In this document: in pieces, positions 35,114 through 42,340 of the stretch | Layout: each line of letters opens with the position of its first letter | Numbering within the stretch: position 1 is the first letter of the stretch | Origin: Trueperaceae bacterium | Lineage (GTDB): Bacteria; Deinococcota; Deinococci; Deinococcales; Trueperaceae | Direction of reading: 5' to 3' | Assembly: GCA_020431825.1 (NCBI GenBank) | Contig: JAGQHN010000037.1 | Location: forward strand, 1 to 42,413 | DNA: 42,413 bases | Notes under the pieces: model-generated | The model's database searches: none | Told to the model about the DNA's origin: nothing | Seen by the model: only the letters and a program-made list of their open reading frames with translations | Position numbers and translations under genes: made by a program

Positions 35114-35658
35114 ACTTCCTCCAGACGGATATTCGCCTGACAAAGCGGGCAATCATCTGCCGCATAAGTTGGAAATACAACTTTATCAAGTGAGCTAAAA
35201 GGCAGGTCAGGCAAATCAGCCAGTCCCCGGTCAATGATGCAGGCCATGCCCAAACAGCTAGCACCTTCTCGCTCGGCTGCCTGAATGGCTTTTTTTAAGC
35301 TGCCGCCCGTAGTAACTACATCTTCAACGGCTATAAAGGTTTCGCCAGGATTGACTTTAAAGGCTTCACGAATCAGCATGCCGCCTTTGCCATCCTTTTC
35401 AGCAAAAAGGGCGCGGCAGCCCAGAGCCTTGGCGACCACAAAAGCCAGTACGACCCCGCCCATAGCTGGGCCAATGACAAAATCTGGTTTTACATTGCCC
35501 AGTTTTTGCGCTATAGCTTCCCCAAAAGCCAGCGCATGCTCCGGGTGCTGCATTACCGTGGTTGATTGTAAAAACTTGGGGGAGTGTCTACCCGAAGCCA
35601 GTAGAAAATGCCCTTCAAGATAAGCCCCTGTTTCCTTATAACGGTCTAAAACATTCAT
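35110..35658 (-). CDS. pyrE: Orotate phosphoribosyltransferase
   Basis: A 182-residue enzyme making orotidine monophosphate from orotate and PRPP in UMP synthesis. The N-terminus MNVLDRYKETGAYLEGHFLL is the standard start, and the PRPP loop VEDVVTTGGS is at 111-120. A C-terminal CPLC pair (DDCPLCQANI) is also present. An in-frame ATG exists at 35670, but it lies inside the TATGCT -10 box, so 35658 is the likely start of a leaderless mRNA. The SpoIIM-like gene is co-transcribed behind it. Confidence 0.95.
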   Translation of the reverse strand: MNVLDRYKETGAYLEGHFLLASGRHSPKFLQSTTVMQHPEHALAFGEAIAQKLGNVKPDFVIGPAMGGVVLAFVVAKALGCRALFAEKDGKGGMLIREAFKVNPGETFIAVEDVVTTGGSLKKAIQAAEREGASCLGMACIIDRGLADLPDLPFSSLDKVVFPTYAADDCPLCQANIRLEEV

Positions 35659-35665
35659 TAGGAAA

Positions 35666-35671
35666 AGCATA
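35666..35671 (-). promoter_or_regulatory. -10 box of leaderless pyrE promoter
   Basis: TATGCT on the minus strand is followed by seven bases and ATG 35658. No Shine-Dalgarno is present. Confidence 0.5.
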
Positions 35672-35808
35672 CCCTATTCGCTTTTAAGGATGGGAGGTCG
35701 ATTCCTCAGTTGGCTGAAAAAAGCCATCTGCAAATAAGCTCTTATTATTTCAGGTTGGTTATAGCCGCCCTCGTGGGTAAGTAAAAAGGTGCTTGTGCGT
35801 GGATGCTT

Positions 35809-35918
35809 TTAAGAATCCCTCTTGATTCCTCTTTAAGAAAGGGGAAATAAACAAAATTCTCCCCTTTTTGTAAAGGGGAGGTAGAGGGGCTTTTATTTTG
35901 AACAGAGAATTCTTAAGG
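35809..35918. repeat. MITE-like palindromic element between pyrE and csoR
   Basis: The about 300-base spacer holds no gene. In its middle lies a nested inverted repeat: outer arms TTAAGAAT (35809-35816) and ATTCTTAA (35908-35915), and an inner 9-bp stem CTCCCCTTT/AAAGGGGAG (35859-35880) with a 4-base loop, followed by GGTAGAGGGG. This layout resembles non-autonomous palindromic repeats scattered in bacterial genomes. Only one copy is visible here. Confidence 0.45.
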
Positions 35919-35973
35919 CTAAAAGCGATTTCAAGATTTTTGGTACAGATTCACTGTAGTAATCAATTTCAGC

Positions 35974-36237
35974 TTAGCCTCTTGCCAGTTTTACCGCGCG
36001 AACCAGCTCTTTAACATCGGCCTGCCCTCCCGAAAGATCTGCCTGACAGGTTTCCAGATAATGCTCGAGGATGACATCGGCGGTAGCATTAAGGGCACTG
36101 CGCACGCCAGAGAGAAGGGTTAAGACCTCATGGCAACTGCGCTCTTCTTCAATCATGCGCTGTAAGCCGCGGACCTGACCTTCGAGCCGCTTTAAGCGAT
36201 TGCTGATTTGCTCTTTATCGCTTAAGACTACGGGCAT
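35974..36237 (-). CDS. csoR: CsoR/RcnR-family metal- or thiol-sensing repressor
   Basis: An 87-residue all-helical repressor. It has Cys35, His59 and Cys64 in the C-H-C arrangement that binds copper(I) in CsoR (ERSCHEV, EHYLETC), and the LKRLEGQVRGLQRMIEEE first helix. The intact histidine argues for copper sensing rather than persulfide sensing as in CstR. It is joined directly (TAA then ATG, no gap) to the disulfide oxidoreductase gene upstream. A near-perfect CsoR-type operator stands before that gene, so it represses its own operon. Confidence 0.85.
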   Translation of the reverse strand: MPVVLSDKEQISNRLKRLEGQVRGLQRMIEEERSCHEVLTLLSGVRSALNATADVILEHYLETCQADLSGGQADVKELVRAVKLARG

Positions 36238-36924
36238 TTATGCCTCAACCCCTGCTTGGGCTGCTTTAAGAATGGTTTCGACAAAGACACGCTCGGGTTG
36301 ACCACCTAAAACGCGCTCGGTACTATGACCTTTAATGACAGTATCGGGTACGCCAGAGATGCGGTACTGCTGAGAAAGCATAGGGAATTCATTGGCTTCA
36401 ATGCCTTCTGCAACAATGTTTTCATTGTCAAAGGCCAGACTAAAGGCCGTCAGGACTGCTTGTGGGCAGTAAGGACAGGTTGGCGTAACGAAGCTCTGCA
36501 AGGTTACTGTTTCGCCCAGCTCAGCCAGTTTGTCTTTGCTGGTTTCGCTGGTTAGGGCCTCGCCGGTGCCGAGCATAAGCAGGGTTTGAATAAGGGTTTG
36601 AAACTCGTAGCCACTGGGTAAACCAATAAAGCGGATATTGGTACGGCTCGAGCCACCTTCTCTAAGCAAAGTCGTAGGTGCCAGACTGATGCCCGCGGCT
36701 TGCGCTTCGCTGTCGCCAGCGATTGATTTCTCAACCACGCTAATATGATCGTTTAGCGAGGCAACCTCTTTTAACAGCTCGAGGGTTTCACGCTGATGAC
36801 CGGGTTCGTCACGTCCAGGAACAACTAGGCTCGAGCCGGTATAAACAACCAGTTCAACATCTTTACTGATAGAGGCTAAAATTTCTTTGACTTGGGTTTG
36901 TGTAGATTCATCTAAAAAAGCCAT
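36238..36924 (-). CDS. Protein disulfide oxidoreductase (glutaredoxin-like, PDO)
   Basis: A 228-residue protein of two fused thioredoxin folds. The C-terminal fold has the active-site CPYC (Cys150, Cys153) in VTPTCPYCPQAV and a cis-proline segment RISGVPDTVI. The N-terminal fold (about 1-118) has lost its CxxC: the matching position reads YTGSSLVVPG, with no cysteine. In thermophilic relatives both sites are often present. It probably reduces or isomerises disulfides in the cytoplasm. It heads the csoR operon, suggesting a link to copper or thiol stress. AAAGGAGT lies before ATG 36924. Confidence 0.85.
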   Translation of the reverse strand: MAFLDESTQTQVKEILASISKDVELVVYTGSSLVVPGRDEPGHQRETLELLKEVASLNDHISVVEKSIAGDSEAQAAGISLAPTTLLREGGSSRTNIRFIGLPSGYEFQTLIQTLLMLGTGEALTSETSKDKLAELGETVTLQSFVTPTCPYCPQAVLTAFSLAFDNENIVAEGIEANEFPMLSQQYRISGVPDTVIKGHSTERVLGGQPERVFVETILKAAQAGVEA

Positions 36925-36948
36925 GTGACTACTCCTTTTATGAAAAAA

Positions 36949-36968
36949 GTATACCCCATAGGGGTATA
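36949..36968 (-). promoter_or_regulatory. CsoR-type operator overlapping promoter of PDO-csoR operon
   Basis: TATACCCC-ATA-GGGGTATA is an 8-bp perfect inverted repeat with a 3-base centre, matching the known CsoR operator style (G/C tract flanked by TA). The minus-strand -10 box TATACT shares bases 36948-36953 with it. Repressor binding would therefore block the promoter directly. Confidence 0.8.
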
Positions 36969-37055
36969 TAAATCTGTTACGAGTTATACATAGCCAAATG
37001 TTTTGCTGTCTACGTAAAGATTGCAGGGTGAAAAAAAGATAAGCTTAAAAGCACT

Positions 37056-38054
37056 ATGGCAAAAGTCTTTGAAGCATTTGTTGATGCCTATCGGGGTAAA
37101 TTTGTTGAAGATCATCATCAGATTTCTCTGCTTGCAGTGAATCCTCAGCGAGAAACGATTATCTGTGCAGGAAATCCGGCCCATAAGATTGCTATGCGCT
37201 CTTCATCCAAACCTTTTCAAGCCCTCGCGCTTTTTGCCAGTGGCGCATTTGAAAAGTATAATTTTAGTCTTAAAGAGCTTGCGCTCTGCTGCGCTTCGCA
37301 TGAGGGGTCGCAAGATCATATAGTGACGGCGCAAGGTATCCTGGACAAAATTGGTCTTGATGAAAGCTATCTAAACTGCGGCGCCCATATGCCGAGTGAT
37401 AAAGCGTCGCGCGACCATTTGCATGAAACAGGACAAAAAGCTACGCCTATTTACAACAACTGTTCAGGCAAGCATTCTGGCATGTTGGCAGTTGCCAAAG
37501 CGCTTGGCGTTTCTCCAGCGGATTATGAGCAGCGTGACCATCCAGTGCAGCAGCTCATTTTTAAGATTGTTAGTGAGCTAAGTGGCGTAGCTGACATTCC
37601 ATACGGTATAGATGGTTGCAGTGTACCGACCTTTATGTTGTCATTAGAAGCAGCTGCTCGCATGTGGTCGAGTTTTGCCAGTCCAGCGCAGTATCCGGGG
37701 TATCAGGAAGGGCTCGAGACCATCTTTAGAGCCATGCACGCCCACCCTGAAATGCTGGCGGGTGAAGGTGCCAATGACACCGAATTTTTGCGAGCCATAC
37801 CAGAACTTGCGGCGAAACGAGGAGCACAGGGCTACTACGGTCTGGCCCTGCAAGATAGCAAGTTTGGCCCACTTGGTTTAACCCTAAAAGTAGAGGATGG
37901 TAGCAATGAAGCCAGAGACGTCTTCCTGATAGAACTGCTCGAGTTTTTAGGTGCACTTGACCCTGAAACGCCTATGCCCTGGCGCAAGCCAGAAATTAAG
38001 AATCATCGGGGTATCGTCACGGGTTACTGGCAGCCGGAACTGAAGCCTCTTTAA
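37056..38054 (+). CDS. Type II (Rhizobium etli-like) asparaginase
   Basis: A 332-residue enzyme of the Asparaginase_II family, which differs from the E. coli AnsA/AnsB type. Motifs seen are MRSSSKPFQALAL with Ser49-51/Lys52, CCASHEG with Ser81, and YNNCSGKHSGML with Cys136 and Lys139, plus Cys188 in YGIDGCSVP. These match the catalytic Ser-Lys pairs and the zinc-binding Cys/Lys set of the R. etli enzyme. It converts asparagine to aspartate and ammonia. There is no signal peptide, so it acts in the cytoplasm. A TAAGCT box lies ten bases before the ATG. Its 3' end overlaps the convergent hydrolase gene by 38 bases. Confidence 0.88.
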   Translation: MAKVFEAFVDAYRGKFVEDHHQISLLAVNPQRETIICAGNPAHKIAMRSSSKPFQALALFASGAFEKYNFSLKELALCCASHEGSQDHIVTAQGILDKIGLDESYLNCGAHMPSDKASRDHLHETGQKATPIYNNCSGKHSGMLAVAKALGVSPADYEQRDHPVQQLIFKIVSELSGVADIPYGIDGCSVPTFMLSLEAAARMWSSFASPAQYPGYQEGLETIFRAMHAHPEMLAGEGANDTEFLRAIPELAAKRGAQGYYGLALQDSKFGPLGLTLKVEDGSNEARDVFLIELLEFLGALDPETPMPWRKPEIKNHRGIVTGYWQPELKPL

Positions 38055-38619
38055 CTAACGCAATGATTCGCTGACTGACTTGCTTATTGGTAAGCATAAG
38101 CGGATGGGCTAAGACCGGGTAAGCCTCGCTGCGCTCAGGTACCAGGACAGAACTCGAGGCAGGCACAATCATCAGATCAAAGGGAGTGTAGAGAGAAACA
38201 AACTGGTGATTTTGCATCCAGCGGTCATCCTTATTTAAGTCTTTAATAAAAGCACTGTTAGGCCGTAGCTGGCGCCCGCCGCGGTTAAAACGAAAATAAG
38301 CCCAGAAACTACCTTTGTGGGGGCTCGAGACCGTTATCAACCGCTTAACCCGCTTAGTTCCGCCCAATTTTTGCATGTAGTAACGGCAAATGATGCCGCC
38401 CATACTAAAGCCGAGCAGATGAAACTGCTTTTCCCTGACGGTGTGCTCTATGTAGTCGCGTAGCTGTTGGGCGAGTTCATCTAGCCCTTTTTCACCGTCA
38501 CTCGGCAGGAGATCAGGTGCATAGGGAGTAAAACCCGCATTGTTAAACTGCTGAGAAAGATGCTGAAAAACCCTGGAATTGTCAAAAATACCATGTACCA
38601 GAACGACTGTTTTGGTCAT
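38017..38619 (-). CDS. Lipase-like alpha/beta hydrolase
   Basis: A 200-residue serine hydrolase with the HGIFDN oxyanion loop at about 9-14, nucleophile Ser72 in LGFSMGGII, an Asp in the PFDLMIVP segment and a His in LAHPLML. The layout resembles small triacylglycerol lipases of the LipA/PGAP1-like group. There is no signal peptide, so the substrate is probably intracellular or unknown. The gene starts five bases after the stop of the vWA-protein gene, so they are co-transcribed. It overlaps the asparaginase gene end-to-end on the other strand. Confidence 0.8.
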   Translation of the reverse strand: MTKTVVLVHGIFDNSRVFQHLSQQFNNAGFTPYAPDLLPSDGEKGLDELAQQLRDYIEHTVREKQFHLLGFSMGGIICRYYMQKLGGTKRVKRLITVSSPHKGSFWAYFRFNRGGRQLRPNSAFIKDLNKDDRWMQNHQFVSLYTPFDLMIVPASSSVLVPERSEAYPVLAHPLMLTNKQVSQRIIALVKEASVPAASNP

Positions 38620-38624
38620 AGCGT

Positions 38625-39227
38625 TCAGGCTTCAGGAAGCGACCTTGCTAGCTGACTCAATTGGTTGGCTAAATCCCGGACTCCTACCAGCTCAGCTTGC
38701 GGGTTCAGGGCTCTAAGAAAATCCTGATCTGCGCCATCTGTACCTAGGGCGATCAGCTCTATGCCCTGCGCCCTAATAAGCCTTGCTAATTCCAGCGTAT
38801 GTTCCCGGTACATGGGCTGTCCGTCAGTAATCAGTAAAAGTGCCCGGTAGCCTCGGCGCCAGCGCAGCCGCTTGCTACCCAGGCGCATGGCTGCTGACAT
38901 GGCGGTACTTCCTCCAGGCTGAAGGTGCTCGAGCCCTTTTTGAAAACGATAAAAGTTGCGGGTTGCCCCCAAAAAACAGCGAGCCGTCTGGGCAAAGCCA
39001 ATCATTCCAATGGCATACTGACGCCGATAAGCCTCGGCAAAAAAACGCAGGGCACCCCGCTTTACCTGAATGAGCTTTTGCCCATCAGCCATGCTCGAGC
39101 TGTGGTCAAGCAGCAAGTAAACCGTACCTTTTAAGGGGCTACGTTTACTTACCAGCGAAAACCTGCGCGGCTCCAGGGGAGCTGGTTTTGCCACTACCTC
39201 AAGAATTGTGCCTTTAGCATCTGCCAT
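38625..39227 (-). CDS. von Willebrand factor A domain protein (ChlD-like)
   Basis: A 200-residue protein that is almost entirely one vWA domain. The metal-ion-dependent adhesion site is complete: DHSSS (Asp41, Ser43, Ser45), Thr108 in PGGSTAM and Asp135 in LITDGQP. It resembles the C-terminal domain of magnesium chelatase subunit ChlD, without the AAA+ part, so it may partner with a separate MoxR/ChlI-like ATPase not in this window. ATG 39227 is chosen; the upstream in-frame extension (to 39326) is hydrophobic and unlike the family. Confidence 0.75.
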   Translation of the reverse strand: MADAKGTILEVVAKPAPLEPRRFSLVSKRSPLKGTVYLLLDHSSSMADGQKLIQVKRGALRFFAEAYRRQYAIGMIGFAQTARCFLGATRNFYRFQKGLEHLQPGGSTAMSAAMRLGSKRLRWRRGYRALLLITDGQPMYREHTLELARLIRAQGIELIALGTDGADQDFLRALNPQAELVGVRDLANQLSQLARSLPEA

Positions 39228-39373
39228 GATTATTGGGATTAGCTTAGAGGAAAAATGAAAGTTTGACCGTAAGCTTAGAATCAAAGAAAGGCTTAACACA
39301 GTTCTTAGGAGTGTCTGAATATACAAGGACTCGAGTAAAGCTTGCTAACAATAAATGCTTCAGAGTCAGGGCA

Positions 39374-39838
39374 CTAAAACGATTTGAGCATGGTCATAAA
39401 AGTAGGTTCCGAGTAGCCGCTGTGGGTGCCAAAACTTTCAAACCTAAAGCCTAGCCTCTTATAAAGATCTTGTTGTTTGGTCAAAACTAAACGAACCGAT
39501 AAGCTTAAGCCTTTAGCCCCCGTCTTTCTTGCACGATTTTCAACTTCCTTTATAAGTTGTGAAGCCAGTCCTTGACCGCGGTATTCCGGCAAAACAGATA
39601 AACGCTCGAGGTAAACAAAATCGCCTTTAGGTTTATAAAAGACGCAGGCAATAATCTTAGCTTTGGCTTCAATAACCAGAGCATTCCCGTGCTCGAGTTC
39701 TTGCCTGACGACTTCGGGGCTTTTCTTTTCAGCACTTGAGGGAGGCTCGAGTTTGCCCTGATACTCAGCAAAGGCAGCTTTTATAACCTCAGTCATCTCG
39801 GGAATATCATCAACTTGGTAATCTCTGAGTTTTAACAC
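39374..39838 (-). CDS. GNAT-family N-acetyltransferase
   Basis: A 154-residue acetyltransferase. The acetyl-CoA binding motif A is LERLSVLPEYRGQGLASQLI (78-96 or so), with the V/I.P.YRGQG(L/I)A core, and a C-terminal YKRLGFRFESF beta-hairpin is typical. The acceptor is unknown. The start is GTG 39838, with AGAGGTG about eight bases before it. It has no operon partner. Confidence 0.85.
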   Translation of the reverse strand: MLKLRDYQVDDIPEMTEVIKAAFAEYQGKLEPPSSAEKKSPEVVRQELEHGNALVIEAKAKIIACVFYKPKGDFVYLERLSVLPEYRGQGLASQLIKEVENRARKTGAKGLSLSVRLVLTKQQDLYKRLGFRFESFGTHSGYSEPTFMTMLKSF

Positions 39839-40021
39839 CAGACACCTCTTAAAAACGTGTCTATATCATAGGGATGTTTTTGTGGCCTATTCAATCAATA
39901 AGAATGAATGGCAGAGATTTAGATTATTAATATCTTTGGCAAATATAACGTATTGATCTGTTCAGGGCTTGTTCAGACCCCAACAGGCATACTTATCTCA
40001 AGAAACAAGGAGGTAAGCCAA

Positions 40022-40273
40022 ATGACCTACAAACAATCTCTCAAACAAGCCCAGGCACATTATTTTAGAAGACTGTCTTTAGAAAGAAATGACCAGCGTT
40101 TAAAAACCGAAACCTGGTATCAGGACCCACAAGATGCTGACCTCTGGCACGGCGAGCATGGACTCATGGTGAACTCCTCGGCTCTACTCGAGCGTGAAAC
40201 ATACTACAAGATTATCCGCTTAAACCTTTCTGAAAAATCTTTTAACTTTGATCAGCTAGATCTTTTTGCCTAA
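40022..40273 (+). CDS. Small unknown protein (83 aa) with strong ribosome site
   Basis: An 83-residue soluble, charged protein rich in Gln, Leu, Glu and Tyr, beginning MTYKQSLKQAQAHYFRRL. It has no membrane segment and no cysteine. I do not recognise a family. AAGGAGGTAAG at 40007-40017 is the strongest Shine-Dalgarno in the window, and the gene ends at a dedicated hairpin terminator, so it is probably well expressed. The open frame extends to 39953, but ATG 40022 is set by the ribosome site. Confidence 0.65.
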   Translation: MTYKQSLKQAQAHYFRRLSLERNDQRLKTETWYQDPQDADLWHGEHGLMVNSSALLERETYYKIIRLNLSEKSFNFDQLDLFA

Positions 40274-40284
40274 CCCATCCCTCA

Positions 40285-40318
40285 GACTCGAGCCCAACGG
40301 CTCGAGTCCATTTATTTT
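40285..40318 (+). terminator. Terminator built from two CTCGAG palindromes
   Basis: GACTCGAGCC (40285-40294) and GGCTCGAGTC (40299-40308) form a perfect 10-bp stem with a CAAC loop, followed by CATTTATTTT. Each arm contains one copy of the iterated palindrome. It ends the small gene at 40022. Confidence 0.75.
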
Positions 40319-41160
40319 GCCCTTCGCAGCTTTTGCTGACTGGCAATGATTGATCTGGCAAGTACTGTCAAGAAAACAATACTGCAACCTAAAAGTGCCA
40401 GCGGTGCTGGCTTTTCGCCTATGACCAGAAAGACCCAGATGGGGTTAAAAACGGGCTCGAGTGTTTGAATGACAATGGCTTCAATAGCGCTTAAGTATTT
40501 TATGCTGATAGATAATAAAATAAAGGGCAAACCCATCTGAAAAATACCCAGAAAAACTAACCCTCCCCAATCGCTTAATTTGGGGCTTTCGGCAAGTAAA
40601 AAGGGGAGACAGGTAAGGGCACAAAGGGCATTGCCTAAAACGATACTTTCTATGGTAGAACCATCTTTTTGCATACGCAGGCAAATCACAAAAAAAGCCA
40701 GTGATATCCCGCTTATTAGAGCGTTGATATTGCCCCAGAAGCCACTGGTGCTCAAATCTCCCTGAAAGAAAAAGAAAAGTCCGGCAAAAATAAATACCAG
40801 GCTCAGCCAATCTATGCCTTTTAAGCGCTCCTTTAGCAACCAGATGCCTAAAAAGGCCACATAGATCGGTGCCGCAAATTGAATAAAAATAGCGTTGGCA
40901 GCGGTGGTTTGTTTGGTGGCAAGGACAAAAAAGAATTGTGCTCCAGCTATGCCAAGAGCAGCGCCTATTTGGGGCCATGACCAGGTAAATGTAGGTTTGG
41001 TCGTATAGAGCATATAGCCTACCAGGATAATGAGGGTGAGGGTTGCCCTTGCCCCGACAATGCTCATGGGGCTCAGATCAATGACTTTAATCATCAGGCC
41101 GCCTGAGCTAAAAAGAATAGCGGCAAGTGCCTGCAATAAAATGGCTTTAGATCGGTTCAC
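40312..41160 (-). CDS. EamA/DMT-family transporter
   Basis: A 282-residue inner-membrane protein with ten predicted helices in two EamA halves (about 5-135 and 145-278). The first half contains SSGGLMIKVI and GARATLTLIILVGYML, and the second half contains YLSAIEAIVIQTLEPVFNPIWVFLVIGEKP, the conserved (A)..(L)EPVF.P..(G).. GE block of drug/metabolite transporters. The substrate is unknown, with amino acid or metabolite efflux common in the family. The start is GTG 41160, with AGGAAATCT before it. Its stop lies just past the hairpin of the facing gene. Confidence 0.88.
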   Translation of the reverse strand: MNRSKAILLQALAAILFSSGGLMIKVIDLSPMSIVGARATLTLIILVGYMLYTTKPTFTWSWPQIGAALGIAGAQFFFVLATKQTTAANAIFIQFAAPIYVAFLGIWLLKERLKGIDWLSLVFIFAGLFFFFQGDLSTSGFWGNINALISGISLAFFVICLRMQKDGSTIESIVLGNALCALTCLPFLLAESPKLSDWGGLVFLGIFQMGLPFILLSISIKYLSAIEAIVIQTLEPVFNPIWVFLVIGEKPAPLALLGCSIVFLTVLARSIIASQQKLRRAK

Positions 41161-41297
41161 AGATTTCCTGAGTAGAGTAAAAGCTGTCTAAAAAGTGCCA
41201 ACGATGCTTGGTCAAGCCAAACCACTTTAAGGAAAAGAGCATGGATATAAATGCTAACAATTTACTGGCACTTTGGTAAAAAAGAAACAACAATTGT

Positions 41298-41468
41298 ATC
41301 GCCGTGATGTATCAAAGGGAGCTGGTTGAAGTTGGGCAAAAGAGTGAAATTCTCTCGCCATCGCACCCCCCTTATACCAAGCTCCTTTTATCATCGGTGC
41401 CTGAAATGCATGTGGGCTGGTTAGAAGAAGCCATTGAAAATCGCACGATGCAAGCCGCTGGGAATTAA
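41298..41468 (+). pseudogene. Remnant of oligopeptide ABC transporter ATP-binding protein
   Basis: Within the gene-free stretch 41161-41485, the + strand frame ending at TAA 41466-41468 encodes IAVMYQRELVEVGQ followed by EILSPSHPPYTKLLLSSVPE. This is the C-terminal tail of OppD/OppF/DppD-type ATPases (the H-loop-distal strand IAVMY.G.(I/L)VE.G and the oligopeptide-transporter HPYT..LL..(I/V)P motif). Only about 55 codons survive, with a stop codon (TAA 41277-41279) shortly upstream and no recognisable Walker motifs, so it is a decayed fragment. The upstream half (41161-41290) shows nothing recognisable. Confidence 0.65.
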
Positions 41469-41485
41469 GTGGAGCTTAGGATTTG

Positions 41486-42010
41486 CTATTTGAAGTTAGT
41501 AAAGATGCCATAGGGAGGAAAACCATAGGTATCTATAAGAACTGGGTCAATAGATACAGAAGGATTTGCATTTATCGCTACTTCAAGAATTGCTTTGGTT
41601 AGGTTATGGCTGTTCCAAAAAAAAGTATTTGTTATAGCCATTCCTTCATCTTCTTCAAAATAGAGAATTAAGTTATAACCAGAAAATGGTATCCATCCTG
41701 TGCCATTAGATATAGATATCTCGCTTATAGTTACAACCGGTATTTCTCTTCTTCCAAATAAACTTTTGGAAATAAGATAACTCTTATTTACTGAAACTTT
41801 CAAAGTAAGAAGCCAGAGTATTATTGGAGAAAGCCCTAGAAAAAGGATTGTAAAAAATACACTGCGATTTATAGTGTGAGAGAATTGCAACGGGAAAAAG
41901 ATTCCAGTTGCATGATCTATTACTGCTATTAATGCCAATCCAGCAAAACCTGAGAGTGAAAGTAACAGCCCATAGCCTGCAACCCCTTTGTGTGATACGA
42001 CCTTTTTCAT
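41486..42010 (-). CDS. Membrane protein with PH-like C-terminal domain
   Basis: A 174-residue protein with two N-terminal membrane helices (about 12-35 and 50-70). The soluble C-terminal part (about 72-174) has the strand pattern VSVNKSYLISKSLFGRREI, then ISEISISNG, YNLILYFEED and HNLTKAILEVAINANP, of bacterial PH-like (YdbT/YcxD-type) domains. The function is unknown. AT-rich codons and no CTCGAG suggest it is foreign. The downstream gene at 42022 is a truncated relative. Confidence 0.55.
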   Translation of the reverse strand: MKKVVSHKGVAGYGLLLSLSGFAGLALIAVIDHATGIFFPLQFSHTINRSVFFTILFLGLSPIILWLLTLKVSVNKSYLISKSLFGRREIPVVTISEISISNGTGWIPFSGYNLILYFEEDEGMAITNTFFWNSHNLTKAILEVAINANPSVSIDPVLIDTYGFPPYGIFTNFK

Positions 42011-42021
42011 ATTTTTGAAAT

Positions 42022-42339
42022 TTATCTTGTCTCTACATTCAATACATTATAAGGAGGTTGATGTATTAAGTTTTGGGCAAGACTATTAAGCCTTACCTGA
42101 GGATTACAATGTAAAGTTGCTTCAATAGCCGCCTTAGCTAGTTCTCTAGAGTTTCTGAAGGTTGATATGGGAACTGCTTGTGCCGCTCGTCGATTATTTA
42201 ATGTTAATGATAAAAGGTAGCCTCCGTAAAAGTTACCCTGTAATCGAATCTCTTTGACATTTTTCCAAAAAATGTTTCTGTGTCCAAAAATAGATTTTGT
42301 AGTGATTTTCTCCTTATTAATTGATACCTTTAAAAACAT
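42022..42339 (-). pseudogene. N-terminally truncated paralogue of the PH-like membrane gene
   Basis: A 105-codon frame whose protein aligns with residues about 70-170 of the neighbouring gene: LKVSINKEKITTKSIFGHR versus LKVSVNKSYLISKSLFGRR, and ELAKAAIEATLHCNPQ versus NLTKAILEVAINANPS, ending PPYNVLN versus PPYGIFT. The two membrane helices are missing. Its first codon, ATG 42339, lies one base from the end of an insertion sequence, so the gene was most likely cut by that insertion and the ATG is fortuitous. Confidence 0.6.
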
Positions 42340-42340
42340 A

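Noticed and set aside
38625..39227. Magnesium chelatase subunit ChlD
   Set aside because: Only the vWA part is present, with no AAA+ domain and no chlorophyll or cobalamin genes nearby.
39228..39326. N-terminal extension of the vWA protein resembling a signal peptide
   Set aside because: vWA homologues of this type begin near the ATG at 39227, and the extension has no clear start signal; a membrane-anchored form remains a small possibility.
39263..39454. 63-codon + strand frame between the vWA and GNAT genes
   Set aside because: It overlaps the GNAT gene, is basic low-information sequence and has no ribosome site.
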